Assembly (NCBI GenBank): GCA_045633845.1
Contig: JAZQZC010000046.1
Location: 75,382-139,381, forward strand
Direction: 5' to 3'
Length of the DNA: 64,000 nt
From: RGIG4708 sp045633845
Lineage (GTDB): Bacteria; Bacillota; Clostridia; UMGS1810
Shown here in pieces: positions 1 through 7,848 of this stretch (the stretch's first letter is position 1; each line of letters opens with the position of its first letter). The position numbers were made by a program, and so were the translations under genes. The notes beneath the pieces are model-generated. The model had not been told where the DNA came from and did not search any database. It saw only the letters and a list, made by a program, of their open reading frames with translations.

Positions 1-223
1 TGAAAAAATATCTTCAAAAATCAATTTGCAGACAGTTGATGCGCTGTCACTTGCCATTGAAGCAGGCAACAGCAAAGCAGTTAATGTGGTTTTGATTGGT
101 GTGATGGCAAAAAGCACCGATATTCCTTATGAAGATTGGGTAAACACAATCAAAACCACAGTTCCGCAAAAATTTCTTGATGTTAACTTAAAAGCATTTG
201 ATTTGGGATATAATCTTGCATAA
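1..223 (+). CDS. iorB: Indolepyruvate:ferredoxin oxidoreductase beta subunit, C-terminal end (5' truncated by window)
   Basis: The frame is open from base 2 and stops at 221-223; the start lies before the window. The remaining 73 residues carry the end of the pyruvate/ketoisovalerate oxidoreductase gamma-type domain, with the segment VNVVLIGVMAK and the ending VPQKFLDVNLKAFDLGYNLA, which is typical of IorB. With IorA the enzyme oxidatively decarboxylates aryl pyruvates to aryl-CoA using ferredoxin, a step in anaerobic aromatic amino acid fermentation. The iorA partner is presumably upstream, outside the window. The family call is fairly secure. The exact 2-oxoacid substrate cannot be judged from this piece. 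Confidence 0.8.
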   Translation, partial: EKISSKINLQTVDALSLAIEAGNSKAVNVVLIGVMAKSTDIPYEDWVNTIKTTVPQKFLDVNLKAFDLGYNLA

Positions 224-270
224 TATTTACATTAATAGACTGTTTTGCAGTCCTTTAACCTTGTAAACAG

Positions 271-330
271 TTAAGGTGACAGAAGGGGAAGTTCGCGCTT
301 TGCACGTGCGTCCCCTTCTGTCACCTGTTA
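271..330. repeat. Palindromic element A (GGTGACAG...CTGTCACC)
   Basis: A 16-bp perfect inverted repeat (274-289 and 311-326; arms AGGTGACAGAAGGGGA and TCCCCTTCTGTCACCT) with a 21-nt GC-rich loop. It fills the gap between iorB and the broken yitT. Similar sequences with GTGACA and GGGGACG motifs lie at 25151-25202 and 42872-42944. It may also terminate iorB transcripts, although no T run follows. Confidence 0.75.
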
Positions 331-357
331 AGTTACTATTTTTTCGGAGGTATTAAA

Positions 358-825
358 TTGAAAACAGTAAAACAATGCCTGCTTATATTTTTGGGACTGA
401 TAATGGTTGCTTATGCCACCGGCAGCTGCTTTTTACCAAACAAAATTGTCAGCGGCGGCGTGTCGGGTATGTCTACAATACTTTACCATTTTGTTGGTAT
501 ACCTGTAGGTATATCTTACGGCGTTATAAATGCGGTGCTTCTTGCAATCGGATTTAAAATGATAGGCAAGGATTTTACAATCAAAACTCTTGTGTGCACA
601 GCGGTTTTGTCTGTGCTTATGGATGTAGCTTCAAAGCTGCCGCCTCTTACAAATGACATATTTCTTGCAACAATCCCCGGATGCTGTGGATTGATGCTAT
701 ATGTCAACAACAAAAAATTGTTAGATGAAGGTAAGGGCGTATATCGTCTGGCTCCCGCTTGGGTACCGAGGTCATTATCATTTTTTAAAAGGCGATTTTT
801 ACAAATCGTCTTTTGTAATTTATGA
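358..825 (+). pseudogene. Truncated YitT-family membrane protein
   Basis: TTG start with a CGGAGG ribosome binding site at 345-350. Residues 1 to about 100 match the N-terminal membrane part of the YitT/DUF161 family: a first helix, then FLPNKIVSGGVSGMSTILYH and a second and third hydrophobic segment. YitT proteins are about 280 residues with a C-terminal DUF2179 domain. Here homology stops at FLATIPG, where FLATIFGG would be expected, and an unrelated basic tail follows to residue 155, running into a terminator-like hairpin. I infer a decayed copy with more than half of the gene lost. A functional short protein is unlikely. Confidence 0.65.
787..818 (+). terminator. Rho-independent terminator
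   Basis: A 12-bp stem, AAAAGGCGATTT and AAATCGTCTTTT, around a 4-nt loop, ending in a T run. It lies inside the nonsense tail of the broken yitT and closes that unit before the next promoter. Confidence 0.7.
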
Positions 826-872
826 TTTATTTGTAAATTTTGAAAAATAATAAATATATTGAAAAAATACTA

Positions 873-901
873 TTGAAAATGTAACAAAATGGTGTTATAA
901 T
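873..901 (+). promoter_or_regulatory. Promoter of the CofE-like gene
   Basis: TTGAAA at 873-878, a 17-nt spacer and a perfect TATAAT at 896-901. Transcription would start near 908, about 45 nt before the GTG start at 954. Confidence 0.75.
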
Positions 902-953
902 TTTATATGTTGTTTTTTTGTTTTTAATTTTATTACAGATAGAGGGGATTAAA

Positions 954-2153
954 GTGACAAACAAAGAAAGAAGAGTAGGCACAATATCAAGAGGTATTCG
1001 TTGTCCTATAATCCGTGAAGGCGATGACCTCGCCACAATCGTATCACAAAGCGTACTCGAAGCTGCGCAGTATGAGGGCTTTGAGCTTCGCGACAGAGAT
1101 GTTATTTCGGTAACAGAATCTATTGTTGCAAGGTCTCAGGGTAACTATGCTTCTGTTGACGACATTGCAAGCGATGTAAAGGCAAAGCTTGGTGACGGCA
1201 CTATTGGTGTTATTTTCCCAATTCTTTCACGTAACCGTTTTGCTATATGCCTCAGAGGTATTGCAAAAGCAGCCAAAAAAATTGTTCTTATGCTCAGCTA
1301 CCCTTCCGATGAAGTGGGCAATCAGCTCATAAGTATGGATCAGATTGACAATGCGGGCATTAACCCATATTCCGATGTGCTCGACCTCAAAAAATACCGT
1401 GAGCTTTTTGGCAGCAACAAGCATGAGTTTACAGGTGTAGATTACGTAGAATATTATGGCGACCTTGTTAAAGAATGTGGTGCAGAGGTTGAGTTTGTTT
1501 TTGCAAATAATCCAAGAGCAATCCTCAGCTATGCAGATTGCATCATCAATTGCGACATCCACACTCGCCAGCGTACAAAACGCATCCTCAAAGAGGCAGG
1601 TGCAAAGGTAGTATGCGGCCTTGACGATATTATGAACGCATCTGTTAACGGCAGTGGCTACAACAAAAATTATGGACTCCTCGGTTCAAACAAATCCACC
1701 GAAGATATGGTCAAGCTTTTTCCGAGAGAGTGTCAGGATTTGGTGCTTGACATTCAGCAAAAAATTCTTGATGTACCAGGCAAGCATGTTGAAGTAATGG
1801 TATATGGCGACGGCGCATTCAAAGACCCTAAGGGCAAAATCTGGGAGCTTGCCGACCCTGTAGTATCACCTGCATTTACCGATGGTCTTGTGGGTACACC
1901 AAATGAGCTCAAGCTCAAATATCTTGCAGATAATGACTTTAAAGATTTGTCCGGCGAAGCACTTAAGCAGGCAATATCCGAAAGCATTAAAGCAAAGGGC
2001 GACAACCTTGTGGGCAATATGGCATCGCAGGGTACAACACCGCGTCAGCTTACCGACCTTATCGGCTCACTTTGTGACCTTACAAGCGGCAGCGGCGACA
2101 AGGGTACACCTGTAGTTTTGGTGCAGGGTTATTTTGACAACTACACAAATTAA
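954..2153 (+). CDS. Coenzyme F420-0:L-glutamate ligase family protein
   Basis: 399 residues from a GTG start preceded by AGAGGGG at 941-947; an upstream in-frame start at 918 has no ribosome binding site. The protein resembles the CofE/F420_ligase family (PF01996): RGIRCPIIREGDDL near the N-terminus, VISVTESIVARSQGNY with the ligase loop, and a central region ending in the GDGAFKDPKGKIWELADP metal/nucleotide segment. CofE adds glutamate to F420-0. Many Clostridia keep a long homologue of this domain without any F420 pathway, so the substrate here is unknown. It stands alone with its own promoter and terminator. The family call is good; the function is open. Confidence 0.75.
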   Translation: MTNKERRVGTISRGIRCPIIREGDDLATIVSQSVLEAAQYEGFELRDRDVISVTESIVARSQGNYASVDDIASDVKAKLGDGTIGVIFPILSRNRFAICLRGIAKAAKKIVLMLSYPSDEVGNQLISMDQIDNAGINPYSDVLDLKKYRELFGSNKHEFTGVDYVEYYGDLVKECGAEVEFVFANNPRAILSYADCIINCDIHTRQRTKRILKEAGAKVVCGLDDIMNASVNGSGYNKNYGLLGSNKSTEDMVKLFPRECQDLVLDIQQKILDVPGKHVEVMVYGDGAFKDPKGKIWELADPVVSPAFTDGLVGTPNELKLKYLADNDFKDLSGEALKQAISESIKAKGDNLVGNMASQGTTPRQLTDLIGSLCDLTSGSGDKGTPVVLVQGYFDNYTN

Positions 2154-2167
2154 TTATTTGGCTTATC

Positions 2168-2206
2168 AAACAGACATTTTTCACGCAAAAATGTCTGTTT
2201 TTTTTG
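2168..2206 (+). terminator. Rho-independent terminator
   Basis: Stem AACAGACATTTTT and AAAAATGTCTGTT with loop CACGC, followed by eight T residues. It closes the CofE-like gene. Confidence 0.9.
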
Positions 2207-2301
2207 CTTTAAGTCTTTACTTTTTTGTATATTTGTATTAAAATATATTATGTATGACTTTATAGATAAATGATATTTAAATAAATCGGAGGAAGTTACA
2301 T

Positions 2302-3810
2302 ATGTATTATAACAGTACAAGAAATAACAATATTAAAGTTGAGTCTGCACTTGCCATCAAAACTGGTATATCTGCAGACGGAGGTTTGTTTGTGCCACAG
2401 AGCATTCCTCAGGTGGACTCTGAGTTTATTGCAAGCCTTACACATAAATCATACAAGCAGAGAGCTGTAGAAATTCTCTCAAAGTTTTTGACAGACTACA
2501 CCTGTGATGAGCTTACCGATTGTGCAAAAAATGCATATGCGGCAGACAAATTCGGCGGCGAGGACACAGCACCTCTCAAAAAGCTTTCGGACAGTACATT
2601 TGTTCTTGAACTGTGGCATGGTCCAACCTGTGCATTTAAGGATATGGCACTTCAGATTTTGCCTCATCTTCTTACAAAGGCAATCAAAAAAACAGGTGAG
2701 GACAAAAAGGTTGTTATTCTTGTTGCAACATCGGGCGACACAGGCAAAGCTGCACTTGAGGGCTTTAAAGATGTAGACGGCACAGGCATAGTTGTGTTTT
2801 ACCCAAACAATGGAGTGTCAAAAATTCAGCAGCTTCAGATGGCAACTCAGGAGGGAGCAAACGTGGGTGTTGTTGCAGTAAACGGTAATTTTGACGATGC
2901 GCAGACAGGCGTTAAAAAAATCTTTACCGACGAACAATACAAGTCACAGCTTGCAGACAAAGGCTTTATGTTATCCAGCGCAAACTCAATCAACTGGGGC
3001 AGACTTGCACCGCAAATTGTTTACTATTTTTCTGCATACTGCGATATGCTCAAAAACGGCGAAATTGCAAACGGCGACAAAATAAACATTGTTGTTCCCA
3101 CAGGTAACTTTGGCAACATTCTTGCGGCATTTTATGCTAAAACAATGGGTCTGCCTGTTAACAAGCTCATTTGCGCATCAAATATAAACAACGTACTTAC
3201 CGAGTTTATCAAAACAGGTGTGTATGACAAAAACAGAAAGTTCCACACCACAATATCACCATCTATGGATATACTTATTTCAAGCAACCTTGAGCGCCTT
3301 TTGTATCATCTTTCAGATTGCAACGATGCTCTTATAGCAGAGTATATGGCAAAATTGAACAGTGATGGCAGCTACAAGGTTAGCGATGATATACTTGCAA
3401 AAATCAATGACCTGTTTTATGCAGATTGCGCGTCGGATGCCGAAACAGAGCAGACAATAAACAAGGTTAACAAAGCATATGGCTACACTGCAGACACACA
3501 CACTGCTGTTGCGCTCAATGTGTACGACAAGTATGTTGAGGACACAGGTGACACAACCAAAACAGTTATTGCATCCACAGCAAATCCATATAAGTTTAAC
3601 GAAAGCGTTATAAATGCAATAACAGGCGATGGCAGCTGTGACGGTCTTGATGAATTTGAACTTCTCAGTAAGCTTTGCGAAATCAGCAAAATGGAAATTC
3701 CCGCATCACTTGCCGAGCTCAAAAACAAACAGGTTCGCTTTGACGCTGTGTGTAACAAAGAGGATATGCAGGATGTAACATCAGATTTTCTTATTAATAA
3801 ATTGAAATAA
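2302..3810 (+). CDS. thrC: Threonine synthase
   Basis: Converts O-phosphohomoserine to threonine with PLP. The 502 residues fit the long clostridial/E. coli-type enzyme. The N-terminus (MYYNSTRNNN then VESALAIKTGISADGGLFVP) is typical, the PLP-binding lysine is K113 in HGPTCAFKDMALQ, and the phosphate-binding loop is TSGDTGKAALEGF near residue 145. The ATG is preceded by CGGAGG at 2287-2292. It has its own upstream gap with a terminator, so it likely starts a transcript that can run on into ispD only 11 nt downstream. Confidence 0.95.
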   Translation: MYYNSTRNNNIKVESALAIKTGISADGGLFVPQSIPQVDSEFIASLTHKSYKQRAVEILSKFLTDYTCDELTDCAKNAYAADKFGGEDTAPLKKLSDSTFVLELWHGPTCAFKDMALQILPHLLTKAIKKTGEDKKVVILVATSGDTGKAALEGFKDVDGTGIVVFYPNNGVSKIQQLQMATQEGANVGVVAVNGNFDDAQTGVKKIFTDEQYKSQLADKGFMLSSANSINWGRLAPQIVYYFSAYCDMLKNGEIANGDKINIVVPTGNFGNILAAFYAKTMGLPVNKLICASNINNVLTEFIKTGVYDKNRKFHTTISPSMDILISSNLERLLYHLSDCNDALIAEYMAKLNSDGSYKVSDDILAKINDLFYADCASDAETEQTINKVNKAYGYTADTHTAVALNVYDKYVEDTGDTTKTVIASTANPYKFNESVINAITGDGSCDGLDEFELLSKLCEISKMEIPASLAELKNKQVRFDAVCNKEDMQDVTSDFLINKLK

Positions 3811-3821
3811 GGTGTGATACA

Positions 3822-4538
3822 TTGTTTTTTAAAAAAAATACCAACCCGCCACAAAAGAATGCCGCTGTTATAGTTGCAGCAGGCTCAGGCACACGAATGG
3901 GTACCGAAATTCCAAAGCAGTTTTTGACAGTTGGCGGCAAGCCCGTGCTTGTGTATACACTTTTAAAGTTTAATGATAACCAACATATAAGTGAGATTGT
4001 TGTTGTTACCAAAGAGGAATATATACCATATTGTCAGGAGCTTGTAAAAACCTTTGATATCGGCAAGGTAACTGCAATTGTTGCAGGAGGCGCCACACGT
4101 CAGCAATCGGTATTAAACGGTATAAACAGCGTAAGCGATGATGCAGACAACGTGCTTATTCACGACGGTGCACGACCGCTTGTATCTGACGAAACAATAT
4201 CAAAATGCGCTTTGGCGCTGCAAAATAACAAGGCTTGCGCAGTTGGTGTGCCTATGAAGGATACAATCAAGTATTCAGATAACGGAGAGTTTATTGACCG
4301 CACAGTAGACCGCAGCAGATTGTGGCAAATCCAGACGCCGCAGTGCTTTGACAGGCAGCTCGCAGTGCAGTATCACAAAATGGCTGCAAACGACGGCTTT
4401 GAGGCTACCGATGACTGTATGCTCTTTGAACATTATGGCGAAAGGGTAGCGCTTGTAGAGGGTGAATACGAAAATATAAAAATTACTTCACCTCAGGATA
4501 TATTTGTTATGGAAGGATTACTTGGTGATAATATATGA
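3822..4538 (+). CDS. ispD: 2-C-methyl-D-erythritol 4-phosphate cytidylyltransferase
   Basis: Third step of the MEP isoprenoid pathway: joins MEP to CTP. 238 residues from a TTG start with AAGGTG upstream. The nucleotide-binding motif AAVIVAAGSGTRMG is at residues 14-27, followed by PKQFLTVGGKPVL, then VLIHDGARPLV and RLWQIQTPQCF. The last four bases overlap ispF (ATGA), so translation is probably coupled. The first dozen residues (FFKKNTNPPQKN) are an unusual charged leader; initiation at this TTG rather than inside is likely because no inner start precedes the AAG motif. Confidence 0.95.
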   Translation: MFFKKNTNPPQKNAAVIVAAGSGTRMGTEIPKQFLTVGGKPVLVYTLLKFNDNQHISEIVVVTKEEYIPYCQELVKTFDIGKVTAIVAGGATRQQSVLNGINSVSDDADNVLIHDGARPLVSDETISKCALALQNNKACAVGVPMKDTIKYSDNGEFIDRTVDRSRLWQIQTPQCFDRQLAVQYHKMAANDGFEATDDCMLFEHYGERVALVEGEYENIKITSPQDIFVMEGLLGDNI

Positions 4539-5008
4539 GAGTTGGTATCGGCTATGATGTACACGCTCTGTGTGAGGGCAGAGATTTAATACTTGGCGGT
4601 GTAAAAATTGAACATAATGTCGGTCTTATGGGTCACTCCGATGCAGATGTGCTTGTACACGCTATAATGGATGCAATGCTTGGTGCCGCAGCACTTGGCG
4701 ATATTGGCAGGCATTTCCCCGACAACGACAACAGCTACAAAAACATAGACAGTATGCTGCTGCTTGACAAGGTAAACAAGCTATTGCTTGAAAAGGGATT
4801 TTCGGTCAATAATATAGATGCGGTAATTATAGCGCAAAAGCCAAAGCTTATGCCGTATATCGACACTATGAAAAACAATATTGCATCTCTTTTAAAAGTT
4901 GACCCAACCAGAGTAAATATAAAAGCCACAACAACCGAAAAGCTTGGCTTTGAGGGCAGGCAAGAGGGGATATCTTCACAAGCAGTATGTACACTTAACG
5001 AAATTTGA
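4535..5008 (+). CDS. ispF: 2-C-methyl-D-erythritol 2,4-cyclodiphosphate synthase
   Basis: Cyclises CDP-ME-2-phosphate in the MEP pathway. 157 residues is the normal length. The metal site is visible: RVGIGYDVHAL (D8, H10) and GLMGHSDADVL (H42), followed by ALGDIGRHFPDND and the CDP-binding end IKATTTEKLGFEGRQEGI. ATG overlaps the ispD stop. It is followed 7 nt later by tsaE. IspD and IspF are the non-consecutive third and fifth steps but are commonly paired or fused. Confidence 0.96.
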   Translation: MRVGIGYDVHALCEGRDLILGGVKIEHNVGLMGHSDADVLVHAIMDAMLGAAALGDIGRHFPDNDNSYKNIDSMLLLDKVNKLLLEKGFSVNNIDAVIIAQKPKLMPYIDTMKNNIASLLKVDPTRVNIKATTTEKLGFEGRQEGISSQAVCTLNEI

Positions 5009-5015
5009 GGTTTGT

Positions 5016-5453
5016 ATGGAATATATAAGTAACAGTGCAGAGCAAACATACAAAATAGCTGCACAATTTGCAAAAGAATTAAATACAGGTGACGTTGTAA
5101 CTCTCGATGGCGATTTGGGTGCAGGCAAAACTGCCTTTGTCCGCGGTGTTGCGGCAGGGCTTAATATCAGTGATATGGTAGTAAGCCCAACCTTTACAAT
5201 TGTTAACGAATACAGGCATGGTAACAAGCCGTTGTTTCATTTTGATGTGTACAGGCTTGAATGTGAGGATGACTTGTACGATATCGGCTGGGAGGATTAT
5301 TTAAACGGCGGTGGCATATGCATAGTAGAATGGTCAACCATTATGCCTGAGGCTTTTTATATGCCTCATTATCAGATTAATATCACAAAAGACCACAGTA
5401 TTTCGGATGACTATCGAAAAATAACAATTGATTTTGTTGGAGGCACAAAGTGA
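5016..5453 (+). CDS. tsaE: tRNA threonylcarbamoyladenosine biosynthesis ATPase TsaE
   Basis: P-loop ATPase that works with TsaB and TsaD in t6A37 tRNA modification. I take the ATG at 5016, after GAGG at 5007-5010, giving 145 residues; a longer in-frame start inside ispF is not needed. The Walker A motif GDLGAGKT is at residues 32-39 and is preceded by the family segment AAQFAKELNTGDVVTLDG. The SPTFTIVNEY and HFDVYRLE segments are conserved, and IVEWS lies near the C-terminus. GTGA overlap with tsaB. Confidence 0.95.
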   Translation: MEYISNSAEQTYKIAAQFAKELNTGDVVTLDGDLGAGKTAFVRGVAAGLNISDMVVSPTFTIVNEYRHGNKPLFHFDVYRLECEDDLYDIGWEDYLNGGGICIVEWSTIMPEAFYMPHYQINITKDHSISDDYRKITIDFVGGTK

Positions 5454-6136
5454 TAATTCTTGGAATGGACACCTCTTCGGTTAATGCAACCGTTGCGGTG
5501 ATGAATGATAAAAAGTTAATAGGCGAGTCCATTATTTCAAATGACCGCACACACTCGCAGATTATTATGCCGCTGCTTGACGATTTGCTTAAAAAATGCG
5601 GCATAGAAGCAGGCGACGTAGATGTTTTTGCTGTGTCGGTGGGCCCCGGGTCTTTTACCGGGCTCCGCATAGGTATGGCAACGGTAAAAACTCTTGCACA
5701 GGTTTGCGATAAGCCTGTTATTGGCGTGTCATCTCTTGATGCACTTTACCAAAACTGTGCATTGTTTGATGGCGTTGTTTGCCCAATAATTGATGCACGT
5801 CACGGCGAGGTATACAATGCAGTTTATGAGGGTGGCAAAAAAATTATTGACAACAGAGTAATTTCGGTGGACGAGCTTATAAGTGAGCTTGAAGGCAAAA
5901 AAACAGTGTTTTGTGGTGACGGAGTTTTGGCATACGGCGAAAAACTCAGTAAATATGACAACTTTGTAATTGCATCCCAAAACATATCAATGCAAAAAGC
6001 TTCGTCTGTGTGTATGGCAGCGTACAACAGAGCACAAAATAACGATTTTGACAATTTGTATTCTCTTGTTCCCGTATATCTGCGACAATCTCAGGCAGAA
6101 CGTGAGCTTAATAAAAGAATAAAAAACCAACAATAA
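5450..6136 (+). CDS. tsaB: tRNA threonylcarbamoyladenosine biosynthesis protein TsaB
   Basis: ASKHA-fold partner of TsaD in t6A synthesis. 228 residues from a GTG that overlaps the tsaE stop. Family marks: ILGMDTSSVNATVAVM at the N-terminus, HSQIIMPLLDDLL, SVGPGSFTGLRIGMATVKTLA, and the region before the VPVYLRQSQAE C-terminus. TsaD is not in the window, nor is the rimI gene that often sits next to tsaB. The rpiB start follows 19 nt downstream with its own AGGAG, so the two may be co-transcribed. Confidence 0.94.
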   Translation: MIILGMDTSSVNATVAVMNDKKLIGESIISNDRTHSQIIMPLLDDLLKKCGIEAGDVDVFAVSVGPGSFTGLRIGMATVKTLAQVCDKPVIGVSSLDALYQNCALFDGVVCPIIDARHGEVYNAVYEGGKKIIDNRVISVDELISELEGKKTVFCGDGVLAYGEKLSKYDNFVIASQNISMQKASSVCMAAYNRAQNNDFDNLYSLVPVYLRQSQAERELNKRIKNQQ

Positions 6137-6155
6137 AAACAAAGGAGATATAAGT

Positions 6156-6593
6156 ATGATAGCAATCGGCAGTGATCACGGCGGTTTCGCCTTAAAGCAG
6201 GAAATAATGGAGTATTTAAAAACAATAAACGTTGAGTTTGAAGATGTTGGTTGCTATGAGCCAAAATCAATAGATTACCCCGACATTGCAAAGCTCGTTT
6301 GTGCAAAGGTAACAGGCGGCTGTGCAAAGCTTGGTATTCTTGTATGCGGCACAGGCATTGGTATGAGCATTTGCGCAAACAAAATAAAGGGCATAAGAGC
6401 TGCACAGTGCAGCGATACCTTTAGCGCGCGAATGACAAGATGCCACAACAATTCAAACGTACTTACGCTTGGCGGCAGAACTGTTGGTCCTGAGCTTGCA
6501 AAGGATATTGTAAAAGAGTTTTTAACTGCCGAATTTGAAGGTGGCAGACATCAGACACGAATAGATAAAATTATGGAGCTCGAAAATATCTGA
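6156..6593 (+). CDS. rpiB: Ribose-5-phosphate isomerase B
   Basis: Interconverts ribulose-5-P and ribose-5-P in the pentose phosphate pathway. 145 residues, normal length. N-terminus IAIGSDHGGFALKQEI with the substrate-binding DH, YPDIAKLVCAKV, then the anion hole and catalytic Cys region LGILVCGTGIGMSICANKIKGIRAAQ and the HNNSNVLTLGGRTVG segment. AAGGAGATATAAGT precedes the ATG. A second pentose phosphate gene, rpe, lies at 23124. Confidence 0.95.
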   Translation: MIAIGSDHGGFALKQEIMEYLKTINVEFEDVGCYEPKSIDYPDIAKLVCAKVTGGCAKLGILVCGTGIGMSICANKIKGIRAAQCSDTFSARMTRCHNNSNVLTLGGRTVGPELAKDIVKEFLTAEFEGGRHQTRIDKIMELENI

Positions 6594-6675
6594 GGATAGC
6601 TATAATTACACGGTGGAGCATTTATTTTAACGTGTACCGAAATGGAAAATTACTATAATATGGAGGAAAATTAAA

Positions 6676-7320
6676 ATGAAACATCCTATTTACCAAAATG
6701 TAACAGTAATGGATCATCCGCTTATTATCCACAAGATTTCTAAAATGCGTGATGAAACAGTTAGCTCAAAGGAATTCCGTGAGTATGTAAACGAAATTTC
6801 TATGCTTATGGGTTATGAAGTAACACGTAATCTGCCTATGCAGGAGGTAGAAATCAAAACCCCTATTGCAGTTGCAAAAACAAAAATAATTGCAGGCAAA
6901 AAGCTTGCTCTTGTGCCTATACTTCGTGCAGGTCTGGGTATGGTAGATGGTATGCTCAAAATTATGCCAAATGCAAGAGTTGGTCACATCGGTATGTACA
7001 GAGACCACGTTACACTTCAGGCGGTGCCATACTTCTGCAAGCTCCCCGAGGATATTGCTACCCGCGATGTTGTACTTGTAGACCCAATGCTTGCAACAGG
7101 TGTTTCGGGTGACGACGCTATAAAAACACTTAAGGAAAAGGGTGTAAAAAGCATTAAATTTGTGTGTATAGTTGCTGCGCCTCAGGGTATAAAGGTGCTT
7201 GCCGAAAATCATCCCGATATTGAAATTTACTGCGGCATAGTAGATGATACACTCAACGAACATGGCTATATTGTTCCCGGTCTTGGCGACGCGGGCGACA
7301 GAATTTTTGGTACAAAATAA
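6676..7320 (+). CDS. upp: Uracil phosphoribosyltransferase
   Basis: Salvages uracil to UMP using PRPP. 214 residues, slightly longer than usual (about 209). Conserved: HPLIIHKISKMRDETVSSKEFREYV at the N-terminus, LVPILRAGLGMVDGML, the PRPP loop VVLVDPMLATGVSGDDAI, and the uracil-binding GYIVPGLGDAGDRIFGTK end. ATG with GGAGG at 6662-6666. The stop shares one base with the next start (TAATG). In the 82-nt gap after rpiB, TACACG and CGTGTA form an inverted pair (6607-6612 and 6631-6636). Confidence 0.96.
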   Translation: MKHPIYQNVTVMDHPLIIHKISKMRDETVSSKEFREYVNEISMLMGYEVTRNLPMQEVEIKTPIAVAKTKIIAGKKLALVPILRAGLGMVDGMLKIMPNARVGHIGMYRDHVTLQAVPYFCKLPEDIATRDVVLVDPMLATGVSGDDAIKTLKEKGVKSIKFVCIVAAPQGIKVLAENHPDIEIYCGIVDDTLNEHGYIVPGLGDAGDRIFGTK

Positions 7321-7817
7321 TGATAGATACAATAATTAACTATTTAGCTCAAATTGACAAATTGTTTGCGGTTTTTATAATTTCTATGTTTCCTATTGTG
7401 GAGCTGAGAGGAGCTATTCCAATTGGCGTAGGGCTTGGGCTTGATTTGCTTAAAGTGTACATTGTAAGTGTTATTGGCAATATGCTCCCTGTGCCATTTA
7501 TAATTTTGTTTGTGCGCCCTATAATAGAGTATCTTAGCAAAACAAAATATTTTTCAAAAATTGCAAAACAGATTGAAAGGCGCACAATGAATAAGTCAGA
7601 CAAAATTAAAAAATACAAAATGTTTGGTCTGTTTGTTTTTGTTGCAATTCCGCTACCGGGCACAGGTGCCTGGACAGGCGCTGCTCTTGCGGGGCTTATG
7701 GATATGCGGCTTAAAGATTCGGTACCTATGATATTTCTTGGCGTTGTTGCGGCAGGAATAATTATGATGCTTATATCATACGGACTCGGTTCGGTAATAA
7801 TGAACCTGTTTGCATGA
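7320..7817 (+). CDS. Small multidrug export family protein (COG2426/PF06695)
   Basis: 165-residue integral membrane protein with about four hydrophobic segments. Marks of the family: the SMFPIVELRGAIPIGVGLGL motif after the first helix, a second helix with IGNMLPVPFIILF, the loop KYKMFGLFVFVAIPLPGTGAWTGAALAGLM, and a last glycine-rich helix. The family name comes from early annotation; transport activity has not been shown for most members. One-base overlap with upp suggests a shared transcript, but no biochemical link is evident. Confidence 0.8.
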   Translation: MIDTIINYLAQIDKLFAVFIISMFPIVELRGAIPIGVGLGLDLLKVYIVSVIGNMLPVPFIILFVRPIIEYLSKTKYFSKIAKQIERRTMNKSDKIKKYKMFGLFVFVAIPLPGTGAWTGAALAGLMDMRLKDSVPMIFLGVVAAGIIMMLISYGLGSVIMNLFA

Positions 7818-7848
7818 TAACAATTGATGTTTGAGAGGAATGAAAGTT

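Noticed and set aside
720..786. T-box-like GGGTACC in the yitT tail
   Set aside because: Only a weak resemblance to the T-box antiterminator; no Stem I or specifier loop can be seen, and no tRNA-related gene follows.
7800..7848. SAM riboswitch upstream of metK
   Set aside because: The gap is only 31 nt and no SAM aptamer pattern is present.
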